From positions 16,296 to 80,295 of the forward strand of contig NZ_JACJPL010000023.1 of assembly GCF_014696065.1 (NCBI RefSeq): DNA of 64,000 nucleotides, read 5' to 3'. Positions within the stretch are counted from its first letter, which is position 1, and every line of letters starts with the position of its first letter. Source of the DNA: Leptolyngbya sp. FACHB-261 (GTDB lineage: Bacteria > Cyanobacteriota > Cyanobacteriia > FACHB-261). Below are positions 35,424 through 44,768 of this stretch, piece by piece. Position numbers and translations under genes: made by a program. The notes beneath the pieces were generated by a model. The model did not search any database. It worked only from the letters and a program-made list of their open reading frames with translations, and was not told where the DNA came from.

Positions 35424-35542
35424 CTTCTACTCGGGTAGAAGGCGCCAAATTGCCTTGTCTGGCTCGGCCTCGTCACCCAGGCCGAGAATTCACTTTTGTC
35501 CTTGGGTAAGCTCAACTCCGGACTCAACTGAAAAAGTTGAGT
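35424..35542 (+). terminator. row of three hairpins
   Basis: CTTCTAC-TCGG-GTAGAAG (35424-35441), CTCGGCCT (35463-35470) with AGGCCGAG (35479-35486), and ACTCAACT-GAAAA-AGTTGAGT (35522-35542, tail-adjacent). All are perfect stems of 7-8 bp with small loops, lying within 125 bp after the 113-aa gene. One is probably a terminator; three in a row could instead be a structured RNA. Confidence 0.5.
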
Positions 35543-35705
35543 ACTACTTGCCTGCCGTGGCGTTGTGCAGAATAGGACACTCGCATAGGTGAACTATAGA
35601 GTTACTGCCCTGCTTCAAATAGCTCTCCTCAGTTAACTTAATAGCGGTACTTTGAAGTGGCAGGTGTGCTTCAATAAGTTTACGTACTCCTGACTAAAGC
35701 CCTCC

Positions 35706-36308
35706 GTGATTCAGAGTAACCCACTACTTAAGCAATCGACATTTGACGAAACGTTGCAGGGTCTAGAAGGATTCCACCTAAGGGAAAACGTAGTTTCTTT
35801 ATGTGAAAAACTAGCTAAAAATCTTCAAGAAACAACTCGTTTATATAAGGAATTGACTCAGAAATATGAGGCGTTGCTAATTACCCGTACGGCGTTCACA
35901 GCTCTTAGTAAAGATCTACAAGAGAACCGCCAGCAGCTCCGCGGAGCCTGTAGAGCCGCAGCTTTAGCGCGCCAAGAGTCAAGCCAAAGCCCGAGAGCAG
36001 TTTTCCATCTAAGGGATACTCTTACCGCTCACGCAAACTCTGAGCAGCAGGTTGAGTTTTCGTATCGCTCTTACACGATTCGAGTCACTAATACCCGAGA
36101 TGGCTGGCAACCCCAGATTTCCGCGCTGTTGTTACATCCCCATGACACGTTAGGACAGGCATTGCGCTCAGTCTGTAATTTTATTGACTACGCTTCTGTT
36201 TTTACTTCAATGTCCAAACTCCTGGTAACGCTGTATCAATCAGAGAGCATTACCAAATCCGAACTCCTCAGTCTTCTGAGTTCAGTTCATAAAAGCGGAG
36301 CCTGGTGA
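35706..36308 (+). CDS. hypothetical helical protein (200 aa)
   Basis: GTG start; no in-frame ATG near the N-terminus. The first half is a probable coiled coil (LCEKLAKNLQETTRLYKEL, LSKDLQENRQQLRG), the second half beta/helical (VEFSYRSYTIRVTNTRDGW, GQALRSVCNFIDYA). No signal, membrane segment or known family. Ser/Thr-rich low GC relative to neighbouring metabolic genes fits the accessory look of this stretch. Confidence 0.55.
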   Translation: MIQSNPLLKQSTFDETLQGLEGFHLRENVVSLCEKLAKNLQETTRLYKELTQKYEALLITRTAFTALSKDLQENRQQLRGACRAAALARQESSQSPRAVFHLRDTLTAHANSEQQVEFSYRSYTIRVTNTRDGWQPQISALLLHPHDTLGQALRSVCNFIDYASVFTSMSKLLVTLYQSESITKSELLSLLSSVHKSGAW

Positions 36309-36499
36309 CTGCCTGAATCACTTTTTAAGCTGATTAATGGGCGGTTAATAGCTGGCCTAGCAAGTCTCCCGATGTCCTCGGTCCAGGAATAGAAGTACTC
36401 GAACCCCTACTCATCGACTCCCAAAACCAATTGAATGGAAAGAGTGAACTGCAAAAGAGCATGTACTCGTTATGAACTATCTAATCCTGAGGTACAGGA

Positions 36500-37078
36500 A
36501 TGAGCCAGGAAAACACTAAGGCCATCACCCAAGAGTTGAAAGTTCAAGCCCTGATTCTGGGCAGTTCCGTCGCCATCTTCTGGCTCCTAGAGCTGGCGGA
36601 TCTGTTTGTCTTTGGCGGTTCGCTCGACCTTTATGGCATTCGTCCCCACAGCTTGCTTGGTTTGCGGGGCATCCTGTTTGCGCCTTTTCTGCATGGGGGC
36701 ATGGGGCATCTAATTGCCAATACGGTTCCTTTCGTGGTCCTGGGCTGGCTCACGATGCTGCACCGCACCCGAGACTTTTTTGTGGTGACGGTGGTGACTC
36801 AGTTGGTCAGTGGCTTTGGGGTTTGGCTCTTCGGCTCGCCCAACTCTATTCACATTGGAGCCAGTGGCCTGATTTTCGGCTACCTCGGCTTTTTGCTGCT
36901 GCGCGGCTATTTCGAGCGACGACTAGGCTCGATCCTGGTGTCGCTGGTAGTTGGTATTCTCTATGGCAGCCTGGTTTGGGGTGTCCTGCCCTCAAGTTTT
37001 GGTATTTCCTGGCAGGGGCACCTGTTTGGCTTTTTAGGGGGGGTATTGGCGGCTCGCCTACTGGCTCGCCGCTCCTAA
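36500..37078 (+). CDS. rhomboid-family intramembrane serine protease
   Basis: 192 residues with about six transmembrane helices. The catalytic dyad is present: S122 in HIGASGLIFG and H174 in WQGHLFGFLGG. The oxyanion-side motif is HGGMGHLIANT (H70, N74). It cleaves transmembrane substrates in the inner membrane. It is a short rhomboid without extra domains. The ATG directly follows an AGGA. No partner gene indicates its substrate. Confidence 0.92.
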   Translation: MSQENTKAITQELKVQALILGSSVAIFWLLELADLFVFGGSLDLYGIRPHSLLGLRGILFAPFLHGGMGHLIANTVPFVVLGWLTMLHRTRDFFVVTVVTQLVSGFGVWLFGSPNSIHIGASGLIFGYLGFLLLRGYFERRLGSILVSLVVGILYGSLVWGVLPSSFGISWQGHLFGFLGGVLAARLLARRS

Positions 37079-37103
37079 CCTAAATTTGCTCAGGGGAAAT
37101 CAG

Positions 37104-37565
37104 CTAATTTCTAACTCCAAACCCCTTCTGTCGGTCGTAATGCACCTCAACCACGGTGTGCACATTGCCGCGCGGGTTGTAGTCACCCTTGAGATGCACC
37201 CGCCAAGGATCACAAGCGGCAACAAAGTCATCCAAAATCTGATTAATCGCTTCTTCGTGGGAGATATAGCGATCGCGATAGCTATTGATGTAAAGCTTGA
37301 TCGTTTTGAGTTCTACCACCCGCTCATTGGGCGTGTAAGTGAGATAGATGGTTGCAAAATCCGGGTAGCCCGAAAACGGACATTTGCAGGTAAACTCTGG
37401 CAACGTCATTTGGATGTCGTAATCCCGTCCCGGTCGAGGGTTAGGGAAGGTGATCAACCCTCCCTCTTCGATCAGGCGTTCACCATATTTGGGCTCTTTT
37501 TCTGAAGTAGCCGGAGAGATTTCAAGCGAAGCAGAACTGGTTTGGGGATTGGTCAGATCAGCCAT
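37104..37565 (-). CDS. queF: NADPH-dependent preQ0 reductase QueF
   Basis: Reduces 7-cyano-7-deazaguanine (preQ0) to 7-aminomethyl-7-deazaguanine in queuosine synthesis. 153 residues, the short unimodular type. Signatures: FTCKCPFSGYPDF with the catalytic Cys62 and Asp69, the LKTIKLYINSYRDRYISHEE block (KLYxxSYRxxxxxHE) and VVEVHYDRQKG at the end. It starts with an ATG. It ends 26 bp from the convergent rhomboid gene. Confidence 0.95.
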   Translation of the reverse strand: MADLTNPQTSSASLEISPATSEKEPKYGERLIEEGGLITFPNPRPGRDYDIQMTLPEFTCKCPFSGYPDFATIYLTYTPNERVVELKTIKLYINSYRDRYISHEEAINQILDDFVAACDPWRVHLKGDYNPRGNVHTVVEVHYDRQKGFGVRN

Positions 37566-37667
37566 GGCAAATACACAGTATCAGGAATATCAAGACTAAC
37601 GTTTGGGGTTTCAAAGACAGGCCAGTACCAGACAAGAACAACTTCTAGAGCCTGGTCCTAGTAGATC

Positions 37668-38588
37668 CTAGTTCTGGATCTTAAACAGAGGAGCAATGCC
37701 TGCTAAATCGAGAATCTGAGGAATCAAATTCTCTTTCTTGACCGCCATCAAATGAACGCCCTGGCAGAGATCGCGTGCAGCACGGACCTGCTCAGCCGCG
37801 ATCTGCACACCCTCGGCTAAAGGATCAGGTGCCTGAGCTAAGCGTTCAATAATCGAGTCTGGAATATTGACACCTGGTACGCAGCGATTAACAAACTGAG
37901 CGTTTTTAGCCGACTTCAGTAAAAAGATGCCAGCCAACACGGGCTTACCGCTAGGGTTACCCACCTGGTCCATAAATTTCGACAGACGATCGAAGTCAGT
38001 AATCATCTGGCTCTGAAAAAATTGGGCTCCAGCGGCTAACTTACGCTCAAACCGTCGCTGCAATCCCGACCAACTTCCCGATTGCGGATCTACCGCAGCA
38101 CCCGCAAACAGTTCAGTTGGCCCATCACAGAGCGGCTGATCGCGGCAGTCAAGGCCAGCATTGAGCTTACTGATCAATTGCAGTAGTCGCACTGACTCCA
38201 GATCGAAGACACTTTTCGCTTCTGGGTGATTGCCGGCTTTGACCGGATCGCCCGTGAGTGCCAAAACATTCCAAACCCCCAGCGCCGAGGCCCCCATCAG
38301 ATCGGCCATCAAAGCCAGACGATTACGGTCGCGGCAGGCTAGCTGGCACACTGGCTCGATACCCTCACGCAACAGTAGCGCTGATGAAACCAGAGCACTC
38401 ATGCGCAACACAGCCCGACTACAGTCGGTAATGTTGACCGCATGGACTCGGTCTTTGAGCAGGCGAGCGTGACTGAGCATCAAAGACGGGTCACTGCCGC
38501 AGGGCGGCGCCACCTCTGCAGTAATCAAAAACTCACCCCGTGCTGCGGCTTGGGCTAGCGCTGAGCGACGGGGAATAGGAGCAGTCAT
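37668..38588 (-). CDS. metF: methylenetetrahydrofolate reductase-type protein
   Basis: Flavin-dependent reduction of 5,10-methylene-THF to 5-methyl-THF for methionine synthesis. 306 residues from the ATG at MTAPIPRR; a GTG five codons upstream lacks a ribosome site. TIM-barrel family motifs: FLITAEVAPPCGSDPS, HAVNITDCSRAV, VCQLACRDRNR, NVLALTGDP and QMITDF. Length and motifs fit the MTHFR family. The next gene, trpS, lies upstream on the same strand, 140 bp away. Confidence 0.88.
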   Translation of the reverse strand: MTAPIPRRSALAQAAARGEFLITAEVAPPCGSDPSLMLSHARLLKDRVHAVNITDCSRAVLRMSALVSSALLLREGIEPVCQLACRDRNRLALMADLMGASALGVWNVLALTGDPVKAGNHPEAKSVFDLESVRLLQLISKLNAGLDCRDQPLCDGPTELFAGAAVDPQSGSWSGLQRRFERKLAAGAQFFQSQMITDFDRLSKFMDQVGNPSGKPVLAGIFLLKSAKNAQFVNRCVPGVNIPDSIIERLAQAPDPLAEGVQIAAEQVRAARDLCQGVHLMAVKKENLIPQILDLAGIAPLFKIQN

Positions 38589-38641
38589 GGGCACATCACT
38601 CACCGGGTCGGGCGCATCAAATTACGTGTTCTCAGTTCTTA

Positions 38642-38669
38642 GACCTTGGACCTTGGACCTTAGACCTTG
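38642..38669. repeat. heptanucleotide tandem repeat, four units
   Basis: GACCTTG, GACCTTG, GACCTTA, GACCTTG in direct succession between trpS and metF. This resembles the short tandemly repeated heptamers (STRRs) known from cyanobacterial intergenic regions. Confidence 0.65.
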
Positions 38670-38728
38670 GGCATTCTATTCTTCCATCTGGTTGATTTCT
38701 AGGGTCAGGGTAGGGTTCACAGACCAGG

Positions 38729-39736
38729 CTAGGGCATTAGGAGCCCCATCGCAGCCTTAGCTTGATGCAGGGTTGCATTGGCTGCCTCGGCAGCGCGTTC
38801 GCTGCCCTGTTGCAGCACAGTATCGAGATAACCGGGAGTGTCTACCACCTCAGCGTAGCGCTCTCGAATCGGCTTCAGTCCCTCAATCAGAGTTTCGGTC
38901 AGCAAAGGCTTGAACTGCCCCCAACCCATGTCTGCACATTCAGTAGCTACCGCTTGCTTGGTTTTGCCAGAGAAAATCTGGTAAAGCCCCAACAGGTTAT
39001 TGCACTCTGGCCGTTCCAAGTTGTCAAACTCTAGGCCTCGGATTGGGTCAGTTTTGCAGCGTTTGATCTTCTTGGTAATTTCCTCCGGCGAGTCGAGCAG
39101 ATTGATCCGGCTCAGCTCTGACGGGTCCGACTTAGACATTTTCTTAGTGCCATCGGTCAAACTCATCACCCGCTTGCCCTCAGCCCGAATCAAGGGTTCT
39201 GGCAGCTTAAACACGGGCTGCTCCTGGCTTCCGAAAAGGTGATTAAAGCGATTGGCAATGTCGCGGGTCAGCTCTAGATGTTGCTTCTGGTCTTCACCAA
39301 CCGGTACCACATCAGTCTGGTACAGCAAGATATCTGCCGCCATGAGCACGGGGTAATCGAGCAAGCCTGTACCAACATTCTCGCCCTGCCGTTCCGCCTT
39401 TTCCTTGTACTGAATCATGTCAGTCAGCCAGTTAATCGGCGTGATGCAGTTGAACAGCCAGGTCATTTCAGCGTGAGCACTGACCTGAGACTGCACAAAG
39501 ATGGTAGAGCGTTCTGGGTCAATGCCACTGGCAATATAAAGCGCTGCCAACCTGCGGGTATTACTCCTCAATTCCTGCGGGTCGTGAGGCACGGTCATCG
39601 CGTGCAGATCGACCACACAGAAATAATTTTCGTAGGCTTCCTGTTGCTCCACCCAGTTGCGGAACGCGCCCAGATAATTGCCCAGATGCGGATTGCCAGT
39701 GGGCTGGGCACCGGAGAAAATGCGGGGCTTACTCAT
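38729..39736 (-). CDS. trpS: tryptophanyl-tRNA synthetase
   Basis: Class I aminoacyl-tRNA synthetase charging tRNA-Trp. The HIGH motif appears as PTGNPHLGNY (residues 12-21) and the KMSKS loop as GTKKMSKSDPS. 335 residues is a normal bacterial length. Start at the ATG of MSKPRIFSGAQ; a TTG one codon upstream is dismissed. An essential housekeeping gene, transcribed in the same direction as metF. Confidence 0.96.
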   Translation of the reverse strand: MSKPRIFSGAQPTGNPHLGNYLGAFRNWVEQQEAYENYFCVVDLHAMTVPHDPQELRSNTRRLAALYIASGIDPERSTIFVQSQVSAHAEMTWLFNCITPINWLTDMIQYKEKAERQGENVGTGLLDYPVLMAADILLYQTDVVPVGEDQKQHLELTRDIANRFNHLFGSQEQPVFKLPEPLIRAEGKRVMSLTDGTKKMSKSDPSELSRINLLDSPEEITKKIKRCKTDPIRGLEFDNLERPECNNLLGLYQIFSGKTKQAVATECADMGWGQFKPLLTETLIEGLKPIRERYAEVVDTPGYLDTVLQQGSERAAEAANATLHQAKAAMGLLMP

Positions 39737-39808
39737 CAACCTGCATGACTTAAAAGGGTGGACGGGTGAACGATCTCACCATTTTAACGGTCGGGCTAAC
39801 CGAGCAGA

Positions 39809-40609
39809 TTACTGAACGGGCAAAGTCTGCGCTGAGATAAGCAAGCGGCATTGGGTCGGTGGGTTAGCAATTGCAGTGCCCGGTTGAAAGTCGACCCGAC
39901 AAAAGGGCTGGGAGCCACTCCGCCCGAGGTCGCCCTGAAAACTAGCTGGGAGTTGGCCGATTAGCGCTTCCTGCACCTGCAAGTCCTGGCTATCGGGCGC
40001 GAGTTGGTAATAAACCGTCAGAGCGTTATCTGGAAACCAGGCTTGCACCAACGTCATCAGTTGCGATAGTACAAAACCCTCTTCTTGAGGGTCGGGCACC
40101 AAACGCAGCCCCACTAGGCGGTCATCAACAAAATACGCATAGCTCAGAAAGCCTCTGGCATACACCAGTTGCAGATCAGGCGGCGGGGTGTATAGTCCTT
40201 CGCCTCCCGGCTGCATATAGTGCCGCACCGCCTGACCCCCGTTTCCGCGTCGGGCGATCGCTAACCCCTCCCAGTTGGCATCACTGGTATAGCGACGGAA
40301 CTGCTGCGAGTTCATGCCTATATACAGACTGCCGGACCAAGGACCAGAACGGGCACGAGTCTGCGGAGAGGACCAACCGGAGATTTGGCCGAGTTTACGG
40401 CTGTCTTTACGGTTCAATCCGCTGAGGCGGGGGGTTGCAGGCGCTAGTGCTTGAGCACCTTGCCAATGGACCGGCAGCAGCCGTCCCTCCCGCCCTCGCC
40501 TAAGTTTGGGCAGCGCTTGCAACGGTAGCCCAACCAAACTGAGCAACAGAGCAGCCCCCAGCACTCGTTGCAACCTCGGTCCAGGTAAGCGCTGTTTGCG
40601 GTTCACCAT
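39809..40609 (-). CDS. exported hypothetical protein (266 aa)
   Basis: N-terminal signal peptide (VLGAALLLSLVGLPLQALP) and a mature domain of about 240 residues with beta-rich segments (WSGSLYIGMNSQQF, QLVYARGFLSYAYFVDDRLVG) and two Cys (SQPFCRVDFQP, PTQCRLLI). No family is recognised. The ATG start is clear. It lies 73 bp beyond the start of trpS and is probably an independent unit. Confidence 0.65.
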   Translation of the reverse strand: MVNRKQRLPGPRLQRVLGAALLLSLVGLPLQALPKLRRGREGRLLPVHWQGAQALAPATPRLSGLNRKDSRKLGQISGWSSPQTRARSGPWSGSLYIGMNSQQFRRYTSDANWEGLAIARRGNGGQAVRHYMQPGGEGLYTPPPDLQLVYARGFLSYAYFVDDRLVGLRLVPDPQEEGFVLSQLMTLVQAWFPDNALTVYYQLAPDSQDLQVQEALIGQLPASFQGDLGRSGSQPFCRVDFQPGTAIANPPTQCRLLISAQTLPVQ

Positions 40610-40823
40610 ACTGTTGTGAGGTTAAGACTCTATGTAATACATCAAGATGAGTTGTGAACCAGCTCTCAATCACAGCGCTTAAGAACAGGCATCAAAGGCT
40701 CAAACAGTTGATCGGGTGTCGGATCTCTATTGTCACTCGCTTTGGCAAATGCCGTCATCCCAATTCTGTAGAGTCTTGAGTATTTATGCATACCTGGTAT
40801 GCGGAGCTGGGCCAACAGCAGGG

Positions 40824-41360
40824 CTAAGCCAGTCGAGGTAGGCTCCAGACCCAATTGATAAATCGGCTCACCTTACCAGGTCCAGCCACACGCAAGACTG
40901 GGATGCTGTAATTCTGAACAGTCCTGTTGATATTAATGCTTGTCGCTTCTGGTGGTAACAAGCCATACGCCTGGCTCAAATCGTTGACGACGCTACAAGA
41001 TAGGCGAAAGCGACCGATCAGGCTGCGGTTACTGGCTCGGTAAGTCCAGTCGACGCCAGGTCCCGGCAGTGGCGCTGGTCCTTGGGGCTCGCATAGGAAG
41101 CGCGTTGTTTCTACCATCTTGGAAACCTGAATCTCGTAGAGCCGCAATCGCGTTTCAGCATCAGCCGCAACTGTCACATCGGCGTCGAGGGCAACCAGTT
41201 CGGCAGTCGAGAAGCGATTGCGATCCAGTGAAGGCGTGTAGGTAATGCTGGCTACCCGTGAAGGCGTTACCTGAGCCAGAACGCTAGAGGTGCTGGCCCA
41301 CCCCAGAGCGAGCAGCATACCCAGCTTGCAGCCATCCCAATACCACCCACGTCCTGTCAC
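40824..41360 (-). CDS. secreted hypothetical protein (178 aa)
   Basis: GTG start followed by a signal peptide (LGMLLALGWASTSSVLAQ). The mature part has two Cys (TRFLCEPQGP and RLSCSVVND) that may pair, and strands typical of a small periplasmic beta domain. No catalytic motif or family is recognised. It is divergent from the YkvA-like gene, 148 bp away. Confidence 0.65.
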   Translation of the reverse strand: MTGRGWYWDGCKLGMLLALGWASTSSVLAQVTPSRVASITYTPSLDRNRFSTAELVALDADVTVAADAETRLRLYEIQVSKMVETTRFLCEPQGPAPLPGPGVDWTYRASNRSLIGRFRLSCSVVNDLSQAYGLLPPEATSININRTVQNYSIPVLRVAGPGKVSRFINWVWSLPRLA

Positions 41361-41508
41361 GTTTGTTACTCCTCAGTCTTGCTCACTCAGTCTTGCTTAC
41401 GGTTGCCCTAGCCAGGGAGTATCGAGGTTTGCAAGAATTCCGTCAAGCCGAACTTAGCTACGGAGTTTCGCGTCAAGATGGAGAGACTGCCCTGAACCAT
41501 TGGCCAAG

Positions 41509-41814
41509 ATGCGAACTCTGACTGTTCTCTCCCGTTGGTTCCGCAACCCAGCCACTCGCCCCTGGGTTTTGTTAGGGGTGCTCATCTATCTTCTTAGCCC
41601 AATTGACCTGCTGCCCGATGTGTTTCCAGGATTGGGGAAATTAGATGATCTAGCTGCCATAGGTTTTGTCGTAGTACAAGTTCTGGGCTTACTGCTGAGT
41701 CCTCCCAAGCCTGAACCGCTCGAAACCACGACCAACACAGCCGTCAACAGCAGCAGCAATACAGACGTCAATACTGTTAATACTATCGACGTCAAGGCAA
41801 CTGAAATTCAGTGA
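41509..41814 (+). CDS. YkvA/DUF1232 small membrane protein
   Basis: 101 residues from the ATG of MRTLTVLSRW; a TTG three codons before is also possible. The YkvA signature is intact: PWVLLGVLIYLLSPIDLLPDVFPGLGKLDDLAA, including the SPIDLLPD core. One or two membrane segments; the C-terminal tail is Asn/Thr/Val-rich and low complexity (NTAVNSSSNTDVNTVN). The family occurs across bacteria and function is not established. Confidence 0.85.
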   Translation: MRTLTVLSRWFRNPATRPWVLLGVLIYLLSPIDLLPDVFPGLGKLDDLAAIGFVVVQVLGLLLSPPKPEPLETTTNTAVNSSSNTDVNTVNTIDVKATEIQ

Positions 41815-41903
41815 GCAAAACCCATCGAATTTGCTCCCTCCAACTTTCAAATCTCCCCTGCTGAACTTAGCTCTATCTCAGTTTCGTTTTGGAGAATTTC
41901 TCT

Positions 41904-44768
41904 CTAAGGCACACGACAGGCAGTAGAGGATATCCAAGGACTGTGTGAGTTCGGCGTAGGAGCCTGAGCCGTTAGGATCACTTCCCCGTTAGCCCCCTTG
42001 ACCCAACCTTGGGCTTCTACAATCGGGGCTGGCGGTGAACTAGTGGGTTGAGCCGAGACAGCAGCACTGGAGGGATTTCCCGTTTGGGGCGCAGGTGTCC
42101 CTAGGTCTGCCAGGACAGAGCTGCTCCTGAGCGCCTCTCTTGGTGTAGGAGGCAACCCACCACGTCCTGTAACAGTGAAGGCATTGGCAACTTGCCCGCT
42201 AGGAACTGAACAGCCTTGTGCAATTAGTCCTGTAGCGTCCAGTACATCTGTTGGTAGATTGAGTAATCCTTGGTTGGGGTCAACAGCATCGGGTGCGTTA
42301 ACAATTACTTGGCCGTTCAAGGCAGAATTAGTTTGCGAAATAGCGGTGACATCGTTAGTTTGCAAGCGATCAGGATCCAGTTGGCTCGGCTCCTCAGTTG
42401 CCAACACAGTTCTGAGATCTTCTAAGGTTCGTGGCACTAATCCCAAAATGCCTTGTGCTGTGATTTGAACCCTTCCTCCCCCACCCTCAAAAGCATTAGC
42501 CGTGATATCACTGTTGTCTAAAGGAGCGGCAAGAATAAAGGCACCTGGAGCATCAATTGTGATGTTCCCGCCATTGCCACCAGCACCCACCTTACCCGCA
42601 GAGGTAGATATCTCACTATTACGCCGCAAAGATAACAAGTCCTGAATTCTTAATTCAATATTCCCCCCATTACCAGAGGTAGTTATAGCCCTGATTGCTC
42701 CTCTATCTAGCTGAACAGAGCGGGCTTCAATATCTAGAATACCTGCATCACTCTCTATTTCATTGCTTACTCTTTCAATACTCACATTCAATTGAGCGCC
42801 ATCTGAAACTAGTAGCTCGCCGGTTTTAATCGTTAAGCTTCCAGCAGCTCCAGTACCTTGAGTGCGAGTAAACACACCGCTAGCAAGGCCATCCGGATTG
42901 AGTAGATCTGAATCAAATTGGCCTTGCCGAGCAGTGAAGATTGGATCACTCCCAGAGAGGATAATATTATCAGTGGCATTAAGCGTAATATTTCCCGCCG
43001 ATCCACTACTATTAGTAGTAGTGAGGATTTGTCCACCGTTGAGTGCTTCAATTACACTTGCGTTAACAGTGATGTTGCCTCCATTCCCAGCACCAAGGGT
43101 ACGAGCTGAAACCAAAGCTCCATCCTGGACAAGAAGTCGTCCTGTTCTAATCGTTAAGTCCCCACCAGCTCCACTACCGGATGTTCCCGAAAATAAGCCA
43201 CTGGGAAATCTGTTACCAAGCTGCTCGTTGAAAGCTGAGGTACCGCTCAGTTCTACCGAGTCATAGGCATCTATAGTTAAGTTTGCTGCTCGACCTGAAC
43301 CATTTGTGCGAGCTGATATCGATGCTCCATCTCGAACGATTAAACGACCAGTTGTAATGCTTATGCCTCCAGCATTTCTATTATCTTGGGTTTCAGACAA
43401 TAAGCTGGTGCGATCATTTTCATATTTCGCAAGGTTATTTTCTGCTGAAGTACCAATTAATTCTAAAAGATTAGAGGCATACACAGATACTTGTCTTCCC
43501 CGAACCTTCGAGCCATCCTGAATAGTTAAGCTTCCGGTCTCGATAATTAAGCTTCCGCCGCTGCTATTAGGGCTGTCCATGCTGTATTCAAGAGGATATG
43601 CACTAATCTGGCTACTCCCCCTTACTCTTATTGAATCTGTTGCACGTATTGTAATATTCCCAGGGCTGCCTATAGTAGAAGGTCGCGTATTGGCTTCAAT
43701 CACTGCCCTATCTGAAACGCTTAACCTTCCAGTTTCAATAGAGATAACTCCCCCATCTCCTTTACCAGAAAATCTATCTACAGATAATATAGGACCAAAG
43801 AGTTCAACAGAATTGCTAGCAGAAATTGTAATATTACCTGCATTTAGATTTTCTAAGCCTAAAGCAGAAATCTGAGTAGGAAAGGAATCCAAAGTAAAAG
43901 AGCGAGCTTGGATGTTAATGGCACCACTATCAACACTAATTCTCGCACTATTTCTAAGCCGTATATCTGCTCGTTCTACGTTGGCAGGAAGGGCATCCAA
44001 GTAAATATCACTATCCCTCAAGCTGAACTTTATCGTTTCTAGTCCTGCTACTCCCCCCAATTCAACTCGGCCATTTGAAGCTGTTATCAATCCCCCCTCT
44101 AGTCTTACATTTCCTCCCACTAACGCTAGAGTTCTTGCTGGCTGAACTTGTAGACCTATGTCATTGGTTGAAGAACGATTGACAATATCCTTTGGAGAAT
44201 CGCCAAATTGCAAACCGATTGGAACATCTATAACCAGCAGAGGTACAGGCTGAGGGTTTGTAGTGCTAAATTCCCAATGATTGAATCGCAAGCTGCTTGC
44301 TGTACTAGCTAGGAATGAACCTCCAAGCTCCAATCTAGAATTTGGCCCAAAAATAATGCCATTTGGGTTAATTAAAAATAGATTAGCCGCCCCTATAGCA
44401 CCAGGTGCCCCAACACCTAATACTCCGGCAATATTGGAGGAATTAGCACCTGTCACTCGACTAAGGATATTAGTGACTCCGGTAGGGTTCTCAAAATATA
44501 CACTTCTTCCTTCAGGCACATTAAATTCCGAGAAGCTATGAAAGAGGTTAGTGCCCCGCTGAGTTCCACCTTGGATTTGCTGGGTGCGTCCGTTGATAGG
44601 TTGGACCCTAGTGCCTAAATTACGAGGTGCGAGGGTATCAGGCCTGAGGTCTGTGGATTGAGCGAGGGCGCTCAATCCACAAGTAGACAGCCAGAACAGC
44701 GCTACTGAACCTACTAGTTTCAACCTTCTCAGTTCCAAAGTCCACTTTTGTTTCACTGTACAACCCAC
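41904..44768 (-). CDS. filamentous-haemagglutinin-type (TpsA-like) exoprotein
   Basis: 954 residues. A signal peptide with an extended start (LVGSVALFWLSTCGLSALAQ) leads to a two-partner-secretion (TPS) domain at about 40-170: GTNLFHSFSEFNVPEG, NPNGIIFGPNSRLELGGSF and the usual RVTG segment. The remainder is a long right-handed beta-helix with repeated GSLTIKTG, GGNITI and VRDGA motifs. The C-terminus (AQGWVKGANGEVILTAQ, then a terminal Cys) matches the normal end of this cyanobacterial family, so it is complete. It would be exported through a TpsB barrel, which is not in the window. GTG start; no ATG nearby. Confidence 0.9.
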   Translation of the reverse strand: MGCTVKQKWTLELRRLKLVGSVALFWLSTCGLSALAQSTDLRPDTLAPRNLGTRVQPINGRTQQIQGGTQRGTNLFHSFSEFNVPEGRSVYFENPTGVTNILSRVTGANSSNIAGVLGVGAPGAIGAANLFLINPNGIIFGPNSRLELGGSFLASTASSLRFNHWEFSTTNPQPVPLLVIDVPIGLQFGDSPKDIVNRSSTNDIGLQVQPARTLALVGGNVRLEGGLITASNGRVELGGVAGLETIKFSLRDSDIYLDALPANVERADIRLRNSARISVDSGAINIQARSFTLDSFPTQISALGLENLNAGNITISASNSVELFGPILSVDRFSGKGDGGVISIETGRLSVSDRAVIEANTRPSTIGSPGNITIRATDSIRVRGSSQISAYPLEYSMDSPNSSGGSLIIETGSLTIQDGSKVRGRQVSVYASNLLELIGTSAENNLAKYENDRTSLLSETQDNRNAGGISITTGRLIVRDGASISARTNGSGRAANLTIDAYDSVELSGTSAFNEQLGNRFPSGLFSGTSGSGAGGDLTIRTGRLLVQDGALVSARTLGAGNGGNITVNASVIEALNGGQILTTTNSSGSAGNITLNATDNIILSGSDPIFTARQGQFDSDLLNPDGLASGVFTRTQGTGAAGSLTIKTGELLVSDGAQLNVSIERVSNEIESDAGILDIEARSVQLDRGAIRAITTSGNGGNIELRIQDLLSLRRNSEISTSAGKVGAGGNGGNITIDAPGAFILAAPLDNSDITANAFEGGGGRVQITAQGILGLVPRTLEDLRTVLATEEPSQLDPDRLQTNDVTAISQTNSALNGQVIVNAPDAVDPNQGLLNLPTDVLDATGLIAQGCSVPSGQVANAFTVTGRGGLPPTPREALRSSSVLADLGTPAPQTGNPSSAAVSAQPTSSPPAPIVEAQGWVKGANGEVILTAQAPTPNSHSPWISSTACRVP

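Noticed and set aside
37566..37667. A preQ1 riboswitch upstream of queF
   Set aside because: The leader lacks the preQ1-I stem-loop plus A-rich tail pattern; cyanobacterial queF also usually lacks one.
40666..40854. Minus-strand 62-aa frame beginning MGLEPTSTG
   Set aside because: It overlaps the end of the secreted 178-aa gene, and no homologous family or ribosome site was recognised.
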